A stretch of DNA of 45,258 bases from the NCBI GenBank assembly GCA_045591095.1, contig JAZNSF010000039.1, positions 1-45,258 on the forward strand. Direction: 5' to 3'. The translations under genes were made by a program, and so were the position numbers. The notes beneath the pieces are model-generated. The model saw nothing but the letters and a program-made list of their open reading frames with translations, did no database searches and was not told the DNA's origin. Below are positions 1 through 6,487 of this stretch, piece after piece. The stretch is from SIG440 sp045591095. GTDB lineage: Bacteria; Bacillota; Clostridia; Monoglobales; Monoglobaceae. The number at the start of each line of letters is the position of its first letter. Within the stretch, counting starts at the first letter, position 1.

Positions 1-547
1 TAATGTTTTTTTCTTCATCGTATTTTATATAAGATGGATAAACTCCAATTTTTCTATTCTCTTTTTCTAAAACAAAATCTGAACTTTTAATTATTTCTGT
101 TTTTCCATCACTTTTATAAATTGTTATTTCATGCTCCTTAAATTTTTGGTTTTCATCATATTGTGCAAACATCTTTATATTTTTCCCAAAAACTGCATTA
201 CTTACATTTTTTATTTTTTCTATATTTATTTTTGAATTTTCATAAAATAAAGTTTCTTGATATTCATTGATGAATAAGTTGCCTTCATCATACCATATTG
301 GCTCTACATAATCTTTAGAAATTTCTTTTTTTCCCATTTTATATAAAGGCTCTTCTTCGCCTATATATGAATTTTCTATGTTCCACACTAACCGGTTGGC
401 TATAATTCCATCAGATTCCTTGTCATATTCATACATTAAAAAAGAAACATCTTTACCAACAATCGATTCTGACGATTGGTTAGAACAGCCACAAATGAAA
501 AGAGAAAAAATCATTGCAAAAATTAACACTCTTATTGAACTTCTCAT
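1..547 (-). CDS. Putative lipoprotein, C-terminus cut by window edge
   Basis: This is an open frame of 182 codons that runs off the left edge of the window, so the C-terminus is missing. The start is ATG at 547 with a GGAGG ribosome-binding site 6 bases upstream. The N-terminus has a basic start (MRSSIR), a hydrophobic core and a lipobox-like ICGC ending at Cys21, so a lipidated, membrane-anchored extracytoplasmic protein is likely. The mature part is rich in Lys, Glu, Tyr and Asn and shows no motif I recognise. It lies downstream of the secreted amidase gene and is separated from it by a hairpin, so it may be the distal gene of that unit. Base composition is strongly AT-rich, as in its neighbour and unlike the rest of the window. 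Function unknown. Confidence 0.7.
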   Translation of the reverse strand, partial: MRSSIRVLIFAMIFSLFICGCSNQSSESIVGKDVSFLMYEYDKESDGIIANRLVWNIENSYIGEEEPLYKMGKKEISKDYVEPIWYDEGNLFINEYQETLFYENSKINIEKIKNVSNAVFGKNIKMFAQYDENQKFKEHEITIYKSDGKTEIIKSSDFVLEKENRKIGVYPSYIKYDEEKNI

Positions 548-566
548 ATTTATCCTCCAATTTAGC

Positions 567-597
567 GAAAAGAGGGGAGTGCAGCTCCCCTCTTTTC
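567..597 (-). terminator. Hairpin between amidase and lipoprotein genes
   Basis: A perfect 13-bp stem (567-579 with 585-597) and a 5-base loop sit 12 bases beyond the amidase stop codon. On the minus strand the 3' arm ends in TCTTTTC with no further U-tract, so termination may be partial. Partial termination would lower expression of the downstream lipoprotein gene relative to the amidase gene. Confidence 0.65.
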
Positions 598-608
598 ACA
601 TTTCATGT

Positions 609-1766
609 TTACAGCATATAATAAACAAAGCTTGAGCTATTTGAAAATTGTACATGATATCTATCGTTTGTATGACCTGTATATCTATGTGTAACCGTAT
701 CATTCAAAGTTATTAAAACAACATGACTTGATGCTGTATACAAAACAGCCCCAGCATTTGCATTTGCATAATTTGAAGAATACCAATATCCTTTCGTGTT
801 GAGCATATGATTTTTTAAGCCTTGTGTATTTATCCAAGCATATGAATCTGGATACCAAACGCTATCATGCCATACATCTCCAGCATTTAAACACTGGGAA
901 ACAAAATTTGCACAATCATTATGTTTATAATAGGTAAAATTAGGGTTATATTCTGAAGGATCTTGTAATACACCACAAGTTGAACCACATGAATAACAAG
1001 TTTTTACCTCTTCTCCAACATATGCCAATGCATAATCTCTAGCTGCTGTTCTTCTATAAGCCGCATAAGAAGCAGGAGCAGCAACACTTCCCAAATTCTC
1101 TACTGCCACTACAATAGGAGCATCTATAACAGCCTCCATCGTTGCAATTCCTTGTGCTTTTTGCTCTTCCGCACTATAAGGCAATATATCTTCAATAGGA
1201 ATCAAATGGTCAATATTTTCTGCCATTATATTTAAAGTTTCTATATCAATCTCGCCATTTACTATATCAGCATCAACATATATCCAAAAATTATGTTCCG
1301 AAGATTTTCCTATATATTCCTGCAGTTCATCAAATTTATTAACAATCGTTTTAGCAACTGCTGTCTTCGTTGAGTTAGAAATATTTCCATCAACTGCCGC
1401 AATATTTACATTCCCGCTTTCTGCTGTCAATAATGAGATATTTTTTACTCCACCTGCTTCTAACATACCCTTAACAAATGGAAGGTCTTCCACTTCTTCT
1501 GCTTTCAATGTCGCATCAAAACTTACACGAATAACACTTGTTATATAATCGTCCTCTACCTCTGTTCTCGTAACAACAGAATCCATATTTTCAATATCAT
1601 AAAACTCTTTATGCCCATCATATAATATATCTTCAACCGATGATATTGCTAAATTTTCAAATTCTGCAATATCGTTATCCGACACTGTAGATAAAGCATA
1701 TACATTTGTCATCGAAACCAACAAAGCCAATGAACATAACAAAGCAATCATTTTATTCTTTTTCAT
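609..1766 (-). CDS. Secreted protein with C-terminal cysteine amidase-like domain (Amidase_6 type)
   Basis: The product is a 385-residue exported protein. The ATG at 1766 is chosen because AAAGGAGAA lies just upstream; an in-frame extension to 1790 has no such site. Residues 1-25 form a signal peptide (MKKNKMIALL core, cleavage near VYA-LS). Residues about 30-230 form an acidic N-terminal region I cannot assign. The last 150 residues carry the pattern of the putative amidase family PF12671: a YA..Y motif, then DCANFVSQCLNAG with a likely nucleophile Cys285, then SHVVLI and GHTNDR supplying histidines. Family members are thought to act on peptide or cell-wall amide bonds outside the cell, but substrates are mostly unproven. 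A leader-peptide attenuator lies immediately upstream (1851-2035), so expression may be conditional. The AT-rich codons suggest horizontal acquisition. Confidence is good for export and domain class, low for substrate. Confidence 0.72.
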   Translation of the reverse strand: MKKNKMIALLCSLALLVSMTNVYALSTVSDNDIAEFENLAISSVEDILYDGHKEFYDIENMDSVVTRTEVEDDYITSVIRVSFDATLKAEEVEDLPFVKGMLEAGGVKNISLLTAESGNVNIAAVDGNISNSTKTAVAKTIVNKFDELQEYIGKSSEHNFWIYVDADIVNGEIDIETLNIMAENIDHLIPIEDILPYSAEEQKAQGIATMEAVIDAPIVVAVENLGSVAAPASYAAYRRTAARDYALAYVGEEVKTCYSCGSTCGVLQDPSEYNPNFTYYKHNDCANFVSQCLNAGDVWHDSVWYPDSYAWINTQGLKNHMLNTKGYWYSSNYANANAGAVLYTASSHVVLITLNDTVTHRYTGHTNDRYHVQFSNSSSFVYYML

Positions 1767-1850
1767 AATTTTCTCCTTTCCTATACACACGTTGCCTAAA
1801 TCATCTGATTTTTAACTCCACATTCTACTAATCCCACCTTCCCCGAATAA

Positions 1851-1903
1851 CAAAAAAACGCATAAATCAAACCCCCTATTCAAAGAGGATTGACTTATAC
1901 GTT
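1851..1903 (-). terminator. Intrinsic terminator of the leader unit (attenuator)
   Basis: On the minus strand the RNA forms a stem of about 19 pairs between 1903-1885 and 1876-1857. There is one U-U mismatch and several G-U pairs, and the run TTTTTTTG follows. The perfect DNA symmetry is relaxed only where G-U pairing is allowed on the minus-strand RNA, which fixes the direction. The hairpin lies 85 bases upstream of the amidase start, so it can control readthrough into that gene. Confidence 0.8.
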
Positions 1904-1926
1904 ACGCTGCCAACTTTCTTTATTTT

Positions 1927-2007
1927 TTATTTCTCTATACTATCAGAGGCACACAACAAAAGCTGCAACTTAACCGAGTCAAACCTCTTTGAAAAATTAC
2001 TTACCAT
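1927..2007 (-). CDS. 26-codon leader peptide upstream of amidase gene
   Basis: A small ORF of 26 codons starts at ATG 2007 behind GGGGGAGAT and ends with TAA at 1927. The peptide begins MVSNFSKRFDS, has a leucine-rich middle (KLQLLLC, codons 13-19) and ends SIEK. It has no signal peptide or membrane segment. A consensus promoter lies 35 bases upstream and an intrinsic terminator starts 24 bases downstream. Codons 5-11 contain a 17-base element complementary to the terminator's 5' arm and loop. That layout is typical of leader peptides in transcription attenuation, where ribosome position and not the peptide itself is the signal. I do not recognise the peptide. An independent small protein gene is the main alternative. 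Confidence 0.65.
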   Translation of the reverse strand: MVSNFSKRFDSVKLQLLLCASDSIEK

Positions 2008-2041
2008 TGGTATCTCCCCCTTTTCTCTATTTGTTGGTTTT

Positions 2042-2070
2042 ATTATAACACATCTTTTCCCAAATTGCAA
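2042..2070 (-). promoter_or_regulatory. Sigma-A type promoter of leader unit
   Basis: On the minus strand there is TTGCAA (2070-2065), a 17-bp spacer and a perfect TATAAT (2047-2042). It drives the leader peptide and attenuator, with a start expected near 2035. Confidence 0.8.
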
Positions 2071-2273
2071 GTACTTTTAGATATTTTTTCCATTTTGTAA
2101 ATTCATTTGACTTGTTCTGTAAAATTATTCATATTAAAAGTTTTTATTCTTTGGTTATCTCCTTCTAGTGGATATCCCCGAAGAAGGAAAAACCCAACAC
2201 TTTTATATGTTTTCCCATTAATTTTTCTAAAAAACTATACTTTTCAGGGGGTGAAATTAACAAAAATAGTGCG

Positions 2274-2301
2274 GTCGGAAAAACTTCCGCATTTTTCCGA
2301 C
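2274..2301. repeat. 10-bp inverted repeat (hairpin)
   Basis: The arms GTCGGAAAAA and TTTTTCCGAC are perfect and enclose an 8-base loop. On the plus strand AGTTTT follows. A weaker alternative hairpin (GGAA with TTCC inside 2271-2290) overlaps it. It may be a weak terminator or an extragenic palindromic element. Nothing else in the window matches it. Confidence 0.5.
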
Positions 2302-2313
2302 AGTTTTAAATGA

Positions 2314-2330
2314 CACTTATATAATAAGTG
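2314..2330. repeat. 17-bp perfect palindrome
   Basis: CACTTAT and ATAAGTG arms flank a 3-base centre. This size and symmetry fit a dimeric repressor site, but no gene start lies nearby. Confidence 0.4.
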
Positions 2331-2511
2331 ATAAAAATTATAAATTATGTTTGTTTTATTGTTAAATCAACATTTTTAACAGTTTTTATAAAATGATAGA
2401 TATGTATAATAAAATATCGGCAACTATTTATAAAAAAATATGACAGAAAATATATAACATTGGTACTAAAATTGTAAAACATCAGTGGTAGAATTATAGA
2501 AAACTGTATTT

Positions 2512-2565
2512 GATTTTATAAAAAGTAAAAGAGATTTTATAAAACTTTTGACAGATTTTATAAAA
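2512..2565. repeat. Three GATTTTATAAAA repeats phased at 21 bp
   Basis: Identical 12-mers begin at 2512, 2533 and 2554, exactly 21 bp (two helical turns) apart. The third is the perfect 14-bp palindrome GATTTTATAAAATC. Two further TTTATAAAA cores lie 42 bp apart at 2385 and 2427. Same-face spacing suggests cooperative protein binding, such as a repressor array or an initiator or partition site. The binding protein is unknown. Confidence 0.5.
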
Positions 2566-2576
2566 TCCCTAATAAT
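2548..2576 (+). promoter_or_regulatory. Promoter-like sequence with operator in spacer
   Basis: A perfect TTGACA (2548-2553), a 17-bp spacer and AATAAT (2571-2576) read on the plus strand. The spacer begins with the 14-bp palindrome of the phased repeats, so a protein bound there would block RNA polymerase. No convincing gene follows before the convergent kdu terminator at 2722. It may drive a short RNA or be a relic. Confidence 0.4.
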
Positions 2577-2721
2577 GTTTATAATGTGCAGAACTTTGCA
2601 ATACCACTAATTATGGATATAAAAAGACATCTACAATTCAATTTCTCTGCGAGATTTCAACGAAAAGTCCATTCCACAGAAAATCGAGTTATAGGTAGCA
2701 TCTTTGTTGAATTAATTTACA

Positions 2722-2757
2722 CACAAAAACGGTGCAACTATTTTGGTCGCACCGTTT
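2722..2757 (-). terminator. Terminator of the kdu operon
   Basis: A perfect 9-bp stem (AAACGGTGC at 2727-2735 with 2749-2757) is followed on the minus strand by TTTTTGTGTG. It lies 6 bases beyond the GH88 stop codon and ends the three-gene uronate operon. Confidence 0.85.
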
Positions 2758-2762
2758 AAATT

Positions 2763-3899
2763 TTACCAGATAAGGAAGTCTGAACCCTTAAGCTTTAAAA
2801 TAGCTTCAACAAAGTAGAAATCACCATATATAATCGGTATATGAAGGCCTTTAAATCCACCTTCAGTGAACGGGTATCTTTCGGAACCCATCTGAACAAT
2901 CGAATCTTCGTCGTCCGAATAATTACAATGTTTTTCGTCGATTGCCTGAAGTGTCTTTATTGCCGCTTCAATATATTTCTTTTCTCCCGTAGCCTTTGCG
3001 ATTTCGATAAGACCGCATGCAATACAAGTTCCCGCAGTTGTGTCTATATACAAAGGTTCTTTGGGTGAGTTAAAGTCAACAGGAGGAACATATCCGTGCT
3101 CCTTGCACTGCTCCAGGTAATAGTCTGCAGTCTTGATAGCTGCATCAAGATAATCCTTCTTGTTTGTATGAATATACGAAAGTATAGTACCATAAATTGC
3201 CCACGCAAGTCCGCGTGACCAGCAGGATGTTTCGCTGTAGCCCTGACCACCGTGCACTTTTACAATTTCGCCTGTACTTTCGTCATGTTCAACGATATGA
3301 TTAACACTTCCGTCTTTTCTTACATGCTGAGTGATAGCCATATCAGCATGTCTTCTTCCGACTTTGGCAAATCTGTCGTCACCGATTTCTTTTGACGCCC
3401 AGTAAAGGATCGGAATATTCATCATGCAGTCAATAATAGACCAGGCTTTTGCGTGTTCGCCGTTCCATGCACGGATGTAATTTCCGTCAACGTTAAATCT
3501 TGACATCAAGGACGCTGCCGCAAACATATTTCTATTGAAAGACTTTGTGTTTCCTGTCAGGCGGTAGTTTGCACCGCTTGTAAGATGCCACATAAAGCCA
3601 ACATCGTGATGAAGAGTCTTAAAGTTCCAAAGTGCTGCATCAAGAAGCTCCTCCGATCTTTCGGCAGTCTTACGGTACTCCTCGTTTTTGGTTTCATTAT
3701 ACATAAGCCACATCATGCCGCCCCAAAAACCGTTTGTCCACCAATGACTCTGTTCGCCTGTTTTGCTGTCATGAACACCGTCTATTGTTGTGTATGGAAG
3801 CTTTTCGCGGCTTCTTACAGCTACTTTTTCAAGCTTTTTGTTAAGCTTTTCAAATGTTTCGTCAATCCATGCCTGATTCTCTCTTATTAAGTTTTCCAT
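2763..3899 (-). CDS. Unsaturated glucuronyl/galacturonyl hydrolase, GH88
   Basis: The 378-residue product fits glycoside hydrolase family 88, which hydrates the 4,5-double bond of the non-reducing uronic acid left by polysaccharide lyases. This releases a product that rearranges to 5-keto-4-deoxyuronate. The two aspartates essential in characterised members are present as D99 (HHDVGFMW) and D157 (IIDCMMN). The alpha6/alpha6-barrel landmarks SHWWTNGFWGG and GYSETSCWSRGLAW are also there. No signal peptide is present, so it is cytoplasmic. The start is ATG 3899 with GAGAGGGAAAG upstream. It is the last gene of a kduI-kduD-GH88 operon ending in a terminator at 2757. Its product feeds KduI directly. 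Length is normal. Whether the natural substrate derives from pectin, hyaluronan or chondroitin cannot be read from sequence. Confidence 0.9.
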   Translation of the reverse strand: MENLIRENQAWIDETFEKLNKKLEKVAVRSREKLPYTTIDGVHDSKTGEQSHWWTNGFWGGMMWLMYNETKNEEYRKTAERSEELLDAALWNFKTLHHDVGFMWHLTSGANYRLTGNTKSFNRNMFAAASLMSRFNVDGNYIRAWNGEHAKAWSIIDCMMNIPILYWASKEIGDDRFAKVGRRHADMAITQHVRKDGSVNHIVEHDESTGEIVKVHGGQGYSETSCWSRGLAWAIYGTILSYIHTNKKDYLDAAIKTADYYLEQCKEHGYVPPVDFNSPKEPLYIDTTAGTCIACGLIEIAKATGEKKYIEAAIKTLQAIDEKHCNYSDDEDSIVQMGSERYPFTEGGFKGLHIPIIYGDFYFVEAILKLKGSDFLIW

Positions 3900-3940
3900 A
3901 ACTTTCCCTCTCTTTCAGTAATAGGTTACGCTATTAAAGT

Positions 3941-4726
3941 TTACGGCTGCTTACCGATGTAAGCAAGGATACCGCCATCTACATAAAGAACATGGCCATT
4001 TACAAAATTGGACGCCTTTGATGCAAGGAATACTGCAGGACCTACCAAATCTTCGGGGTTACCCCAGTGAGCAGCAGGTGTTTTTGCAATAATAAACTGG
4101 TCAAACGGATGACGTGAGCCATCTGCCTGTCTTTCGCGAAGAGGTGCAGTCTGCGGTGTTGCAATGTAGCCTGGGCCTATACCGTTACACTGAATGTTAT
4201 ATTCGCCGTATTCTGAGCAGATGTTCCTTGTAAGCATTTTGAGTCCGCCTTTAGCTGCAGCATATGCCGAAACGGTTTCTCTGCCAAGTTCGCTCATCAT
4301 TGAGCAGATGTTTATTATCTTACCATGACCTTTTTTAATCATTGCAGGGATAACTGCCTTTGCAACGATGAAGGGAGCATTAAGGTCAACATCTATTACT
4401 TTTCTAAAATCTTCTGCGCTCATTTCGCACATAGGAATTCTCTTGATAATGCCTGCATTGTTAACCAAGATATCAACCGAGCCAACTGTTTCTTCGATAT
4501 CCTTTACCATAGCATTTACAGCCGATTCGTCGGTTACGTCGCAAACATAACCTTTTGCATCGATGCCATCAGCCTTGTATGCCTCAAGACCTCTGTTTAA
4601 AAATTCTTCGTTGATGTCGTTAAATACGATTTTCGCACCATTAGCTGCAAGGCCTTTTGCGATTGCATAGCCTATTCCGTAAGACGCACCTGTCACAAGC
4701 GCTACTTTCCCTGTTAAATCAAACAT
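3941..4726 (-). CDS. kduD: SDR dehydrogenase, KduD / gluconate 5-dehydrogenase type
   Basis: A 261-residue short-chain dehydrogenase. The NAD(P)-binding motif TGASYGIG is at residues 12-19, NNAG at 89-92 and the catalytic YxxxK at Y155/K159. The C-terminal tail LYVDGGILAYIGKQP closely resembles streptococcal gluconate 5-dehydrogenase/KduD enzymes as I remember them. In uronate pathways this enzyme reduces 2,5-diketo-3-deoxygluconate to 2-keto-3-deoxygluconate. The ATG at 4726 is preferred because AAGGAGG lies 7 bases upstream; an in-frame extension to 4771 overlaps kduI and lacks a site. It follows kduI by 13 bases and precedes the GH88 gene, which supports the KduD role over general gluconate oxidation. 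Confidence 0.9.
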   Translation of the reverse strand: MFDLTGKVALVTGASYGIGYAIAKGLAANGAKIVFNDINEEFLNRGLEAYKADGIDAKGYVCDVTDESAVNAMVKDIEETVGSVDILVNNAGIIKRIPMCEMSAEDFRKVIDVDLNAPFIVAKAVIPAMIKKGHGKIINICSMMSELGRETVSAYAAAKGGLKMLTRNICSEYGEYNIQCNGIGPGYIATPQTAPLRERQADGSRHPFDQFIIAKTPAAHWGNPEDLVGPAVFLASKASNFVNGHVLYVDGGILAYIGKQP

Positions 4727-4739
4727 TATTTTTTCCTCC

Positions 4740-6362
4740 TTATTTAAGATCCTTTGTTTCGATATGGTCAATATCAGTAAATTCCTGATTTTCGCCGCAC
4801 ATTGCCCAGATGAATGAATATGCCTTTGTGCCTACGCCCGAATGGATTGACCAGCTGGGGCTTATTACCGCTTCTTCGTTGTGCATTATGATATGACGTG
4901 TTTCCTGAGGTTCGCCCATCATATGGAATACAGCATCATCTTCGCCCATATCAAGATAGAGGTATACTTCCATACGTCTGTCGTGAGTATGTGAAGGCAT
5001 CGTGTTCCAGTTTGAACCTGGCTCGAGCTGAGTAAGACCCATTGCAAGCTGACAGCTCTTCATAACCTCGGGGTGGATGTACTGGTTTATAACTCTCTTA
5101 TTGCAGTCCTCAACGCTTCCGCAAGGAACTTTCTTTGCCTTGGTAATATCAATCTTAACCGTTGGGCAAGTCTGATGTGCAGGGCATGAGCTTACGTAGA
5201 ACTTTGGCGGGTCATTAACGTCAACACATTTGAAAGTAATTTCCTTATTGCCCATACCGATATAAATACCGTCTCTTGGGTTCATCTCGTATTCTGTTCT
5301 GTCAACGGTGATTATACCCTTGCCGCCGATGTTGATACAACCCATTTCACGTCTTTCGAGGAAGTAGTCAGTTGCAAGCTCCTTACCGCCTTCAAGCTTA
5401 AGTGTCTGAAGTACAGGCATAAGGCCTGCTGTAATAATTCTGTCGATATGGCTGTACACCATTCTTATATTATCCTTTGTGAAAAGCTTAGAGATATGGA
5501 ATTCCTCTCTTAGTCTTTCGGTTGTGTAATGCTTTACATCTTTTGGATTTGACGCGCATCTTATTTCCATTTTTTCTATCTCCTTTTTAATATATTTTCC
5601 GGTGACCTCAAGCTGCGAAAGCGCTGCCCACGAAAGCGGCTCTGACACCTGCTTAAAATCAACCAGTGTAATTTTTTGTGTTTTCTTTGGCTCGTCTAAG
5701 ATAAGCTCCTGTCCGTATGCAGTCTTAACAAACTCGGCCCCAACCTTTTCGCCGTCATCAAACAGCACGTTAACCGACTTCCAGTATGTATCATGCGGGA
5801 AATCTGCCCTCAAGAAGAAAATAAGCTTTTCTACCTCAACCTCAGAGCCGAAGTCAAGGGTATAAACCATATCTTGTCTTGCGCCTGCCGCCCACGAATG
5901 ATACGGATAATTGCCGTGATTTGAATTGTCACACACGCCGTCTATGGCATTTTTCGCTTCAAAAACGGGGTCACCTCTTGTAACAAGATTTGCCCATGCG
6001 TGCGGAAATGTTTTTTGGTTCTGGGTAAAGTCCACACTGTTTAAAGCAATGTTTCTCTGGCTAAATGCTTCTTCTAAAACCTCAGAAAGTACAATCTTGT
6101 GGCCTTTTTTCTCCCACGACTCACTGTCATATGCCGAAATTGCCTTGCCAATCGGAACAGTATAGTTAAACTCGTGCGTAGGAACATAAACTATTGATTC
6201 TACCTGAGATTCGTCAAAGCTGACGCGTAAAAAATCGCTGTCGCATGATACCTGAAATCTTTCACCCTCTTTGTAAAAATCGTCATACAAAAAGTCTATG
6301 CTGTTTTCTTTTACGCACAGCTTAACGTGGCCGTTGATGTCTTTTAAAGTACATTTTATCAA
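4740..6362 (-). CDS. kduI: KduI isomerase fused to N-terminal discoidin-like domain
   Basis: The 540-residue frame joins two parts. Residues 265-540 are a complete 5-dehydro-4-deoxy-D-glucuronate isomerase, converting 5-keto-4-deoxyuronate to 2,5-diketo-3-deoxygluconate. The metal ligands H458, H460, E465 (SHTHDRRMEVY) and H507 are intact. Residues 100-257 resemble an F5/8-type (discoidin) jelly-roll, with RNIALNS, NAIDG and an LDFG..VEVEKL strand pattern, preceded by about 100 unassigned residues. No signal peptide is visible, which is odd for a carbohydrate-binding module. The start is TTG 6362 behind AAGGAGGTG. A second strong start (ATG 5570 with AAGGAG) lies exactly at the domain junction and would give a normal 276-residue KduI. 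It is the first gene of the operon, under the divergent AraC-type regulator. Confidence 0.85.
   Translation of the reverse strand: MIKCTLKDINGHVKLCVKENSIDFLYDDFYKEGERFQVSCDSDFLRVSFDESQVESIVYVPTHEFNYTVPIGKAISAYDSESWEKKGHKIVLSEVLEEAFSQRNIALNSVDFTQNQKTFPHAWANLVTRGDPVFEAKNAIDGVCDNSNHGNYPYHSWAAGARQDMVYTLDFGSEVEVEKLIFFLRADFPHDTYWKSVNVLFDDGEKVGAEFVKTAYGQELILDEPKKTQKITLVDFKQVSEPLSWAALSQLEVTGKYIKKEIEKMEIRCASNPKDVKHYTTERLREEFHISKLFTKDNIRMVYSHIDRIITAGLMPVLQTLKLEGGKELATDYFLERREMGCINIGGKGIITVDRTEYEMNPRDGIYIGMGNKEITFKCVDVNDPPKFYVSSCPAHQTCPTVKIDITKAKKVPCGSVEDCNKRVINQYIHPEVMKSCQLAMGLTQLEPGSNWNTMPSHTHDRRMEVYLYLDMGEDDAVFHMMGEPQETRHIIMHNEEAVISPSWSIHSGVGTKAYSFIWAMCGENQEFTDIDHIETKDLK
5568..5585 (-). promoter_or_regulatory. 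Internal ribosome-binding site and start for stand-alone KduI
   Basis: AAGGAG (5585-5580), 9 bases and ATG (5570-5568) sit in frame inside the fused gene, at the position where a separate kduI gene would begin (MEIRC). The upstream frame has no stop before it. The cell may therefore make both a 540-residue fusion and a 276-residue isomerase. Confidence 0.65.
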
Positions 6363-6386
6363 AAAGCTACACCTCCTTATGATAAC

Positions 6387-6424
6387 ATTATAATATATTG
6401 AAAATGCAAAGTCTTTGCATTTTC
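6387..6424 (-). promoter_or_regulatory. kdu operon promoter with 25-bp palindromic operator
   Basis: A perfect TATAAT (6392-6387) has only AAGACT at the -35 position (6415-6410). The -35 region lies inside a perfect palindrome with 12-bp arms GAAAATGCAAAG / CTTTGCATTTTC (6400-6424). A good -10 with a poor -35 under an operator fits an activator-dependent promoter, probably bound by the divergent AraC-type protein. Confidence 0.65.
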
Positions 6425-6435
6425 TAAATAAAATA

Positions 6436-6464
6436 TTGCATTTCTCACAATTAGAGTGTATACT
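6436..6464 (+). promoter_or_regulatory. Promoter of the AraC-type regulator gene
   Basis: TTGCAT (6436-6441), a 17-bp spacer and TATACT (6459-6464) read toward the regulator. The -35 lies in TTGCATTTCTC, which repeats one half of the palindrome at 6400-6424 in direct orientation. Autoregulation through a third half-site is therefore plausible. Confidence 0.65.
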
Positions 6465-6487
6465 AGATATAATTAGAGGTGATTAAA

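Larger units (their letters stand above)
1851..2035 (-). promoter_or_regulatory. Candidate leader-peptide transcription attenuator
   Basis: The expected transcript starts near 2035 and contains three interacting elements. Arm 1 (1993-1977, within leader codons 5-11) is complementary to arm 2 (1895-1879) at 16 of 17 positions. Arm 2 also supplies the upper 5' half of the terminator stem that ends at 1857. Pairing of 1 with 2 therefore excludes full terminator formation. A third short element, CCUCU at 1949-1945 near codon 20, can pair with AGAGG inside arm 1 and would release arm 2. Inference: a ribosome paused in the leucine-rich codons would cover the third element, allow 1:2 pairing and let transcription proceed into the amidase gene at 1766. 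The inducing signal (amino-acid shortage or a ribosome-targeting compound) is unknown. Confidence 0.6.
2071..2721. other. Intergenic stretch without a convincing gene, palindrome-rich
   Basis: I see no supported coding region here. Short frames on the plus strand (for example 2107-2313, and ATG 2613 to 2759) lack a ribosome-binding site or run into palindromes. The stretch is very AT-rich. It contains a 10-bp inverted repeat (2274-2301), a 17-bp palindrome (2314-2330), five TTTATAAAA motifs with partial 21-bp phasing (2385 to 2565) and one plus-strand promoter-like sequence (2548-2576). No tRNA or known riboswitch is apparent. Confidence 0.6.

Noticed and set aside
2107..2313. 68-codon plus-strand frame
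   Set aside because: No ribosome-binding site, runs through the 2274-2301 palindrome, and the residue pattern is not protein-like.
2613..2759. 48-codon plus-strand frame downstream of the promoter-like sequence at 2548
   Set aside because: No ribosome-binding site before ATG 2613, and its end lies in the stem of the kdu terminator.
3941..4771. Longer kduD start at 4771
   Set aside because: It would overlap kduI and lacks an RBS; ATG 4726 has AAGGAGG at correct spacing and matches the family start.
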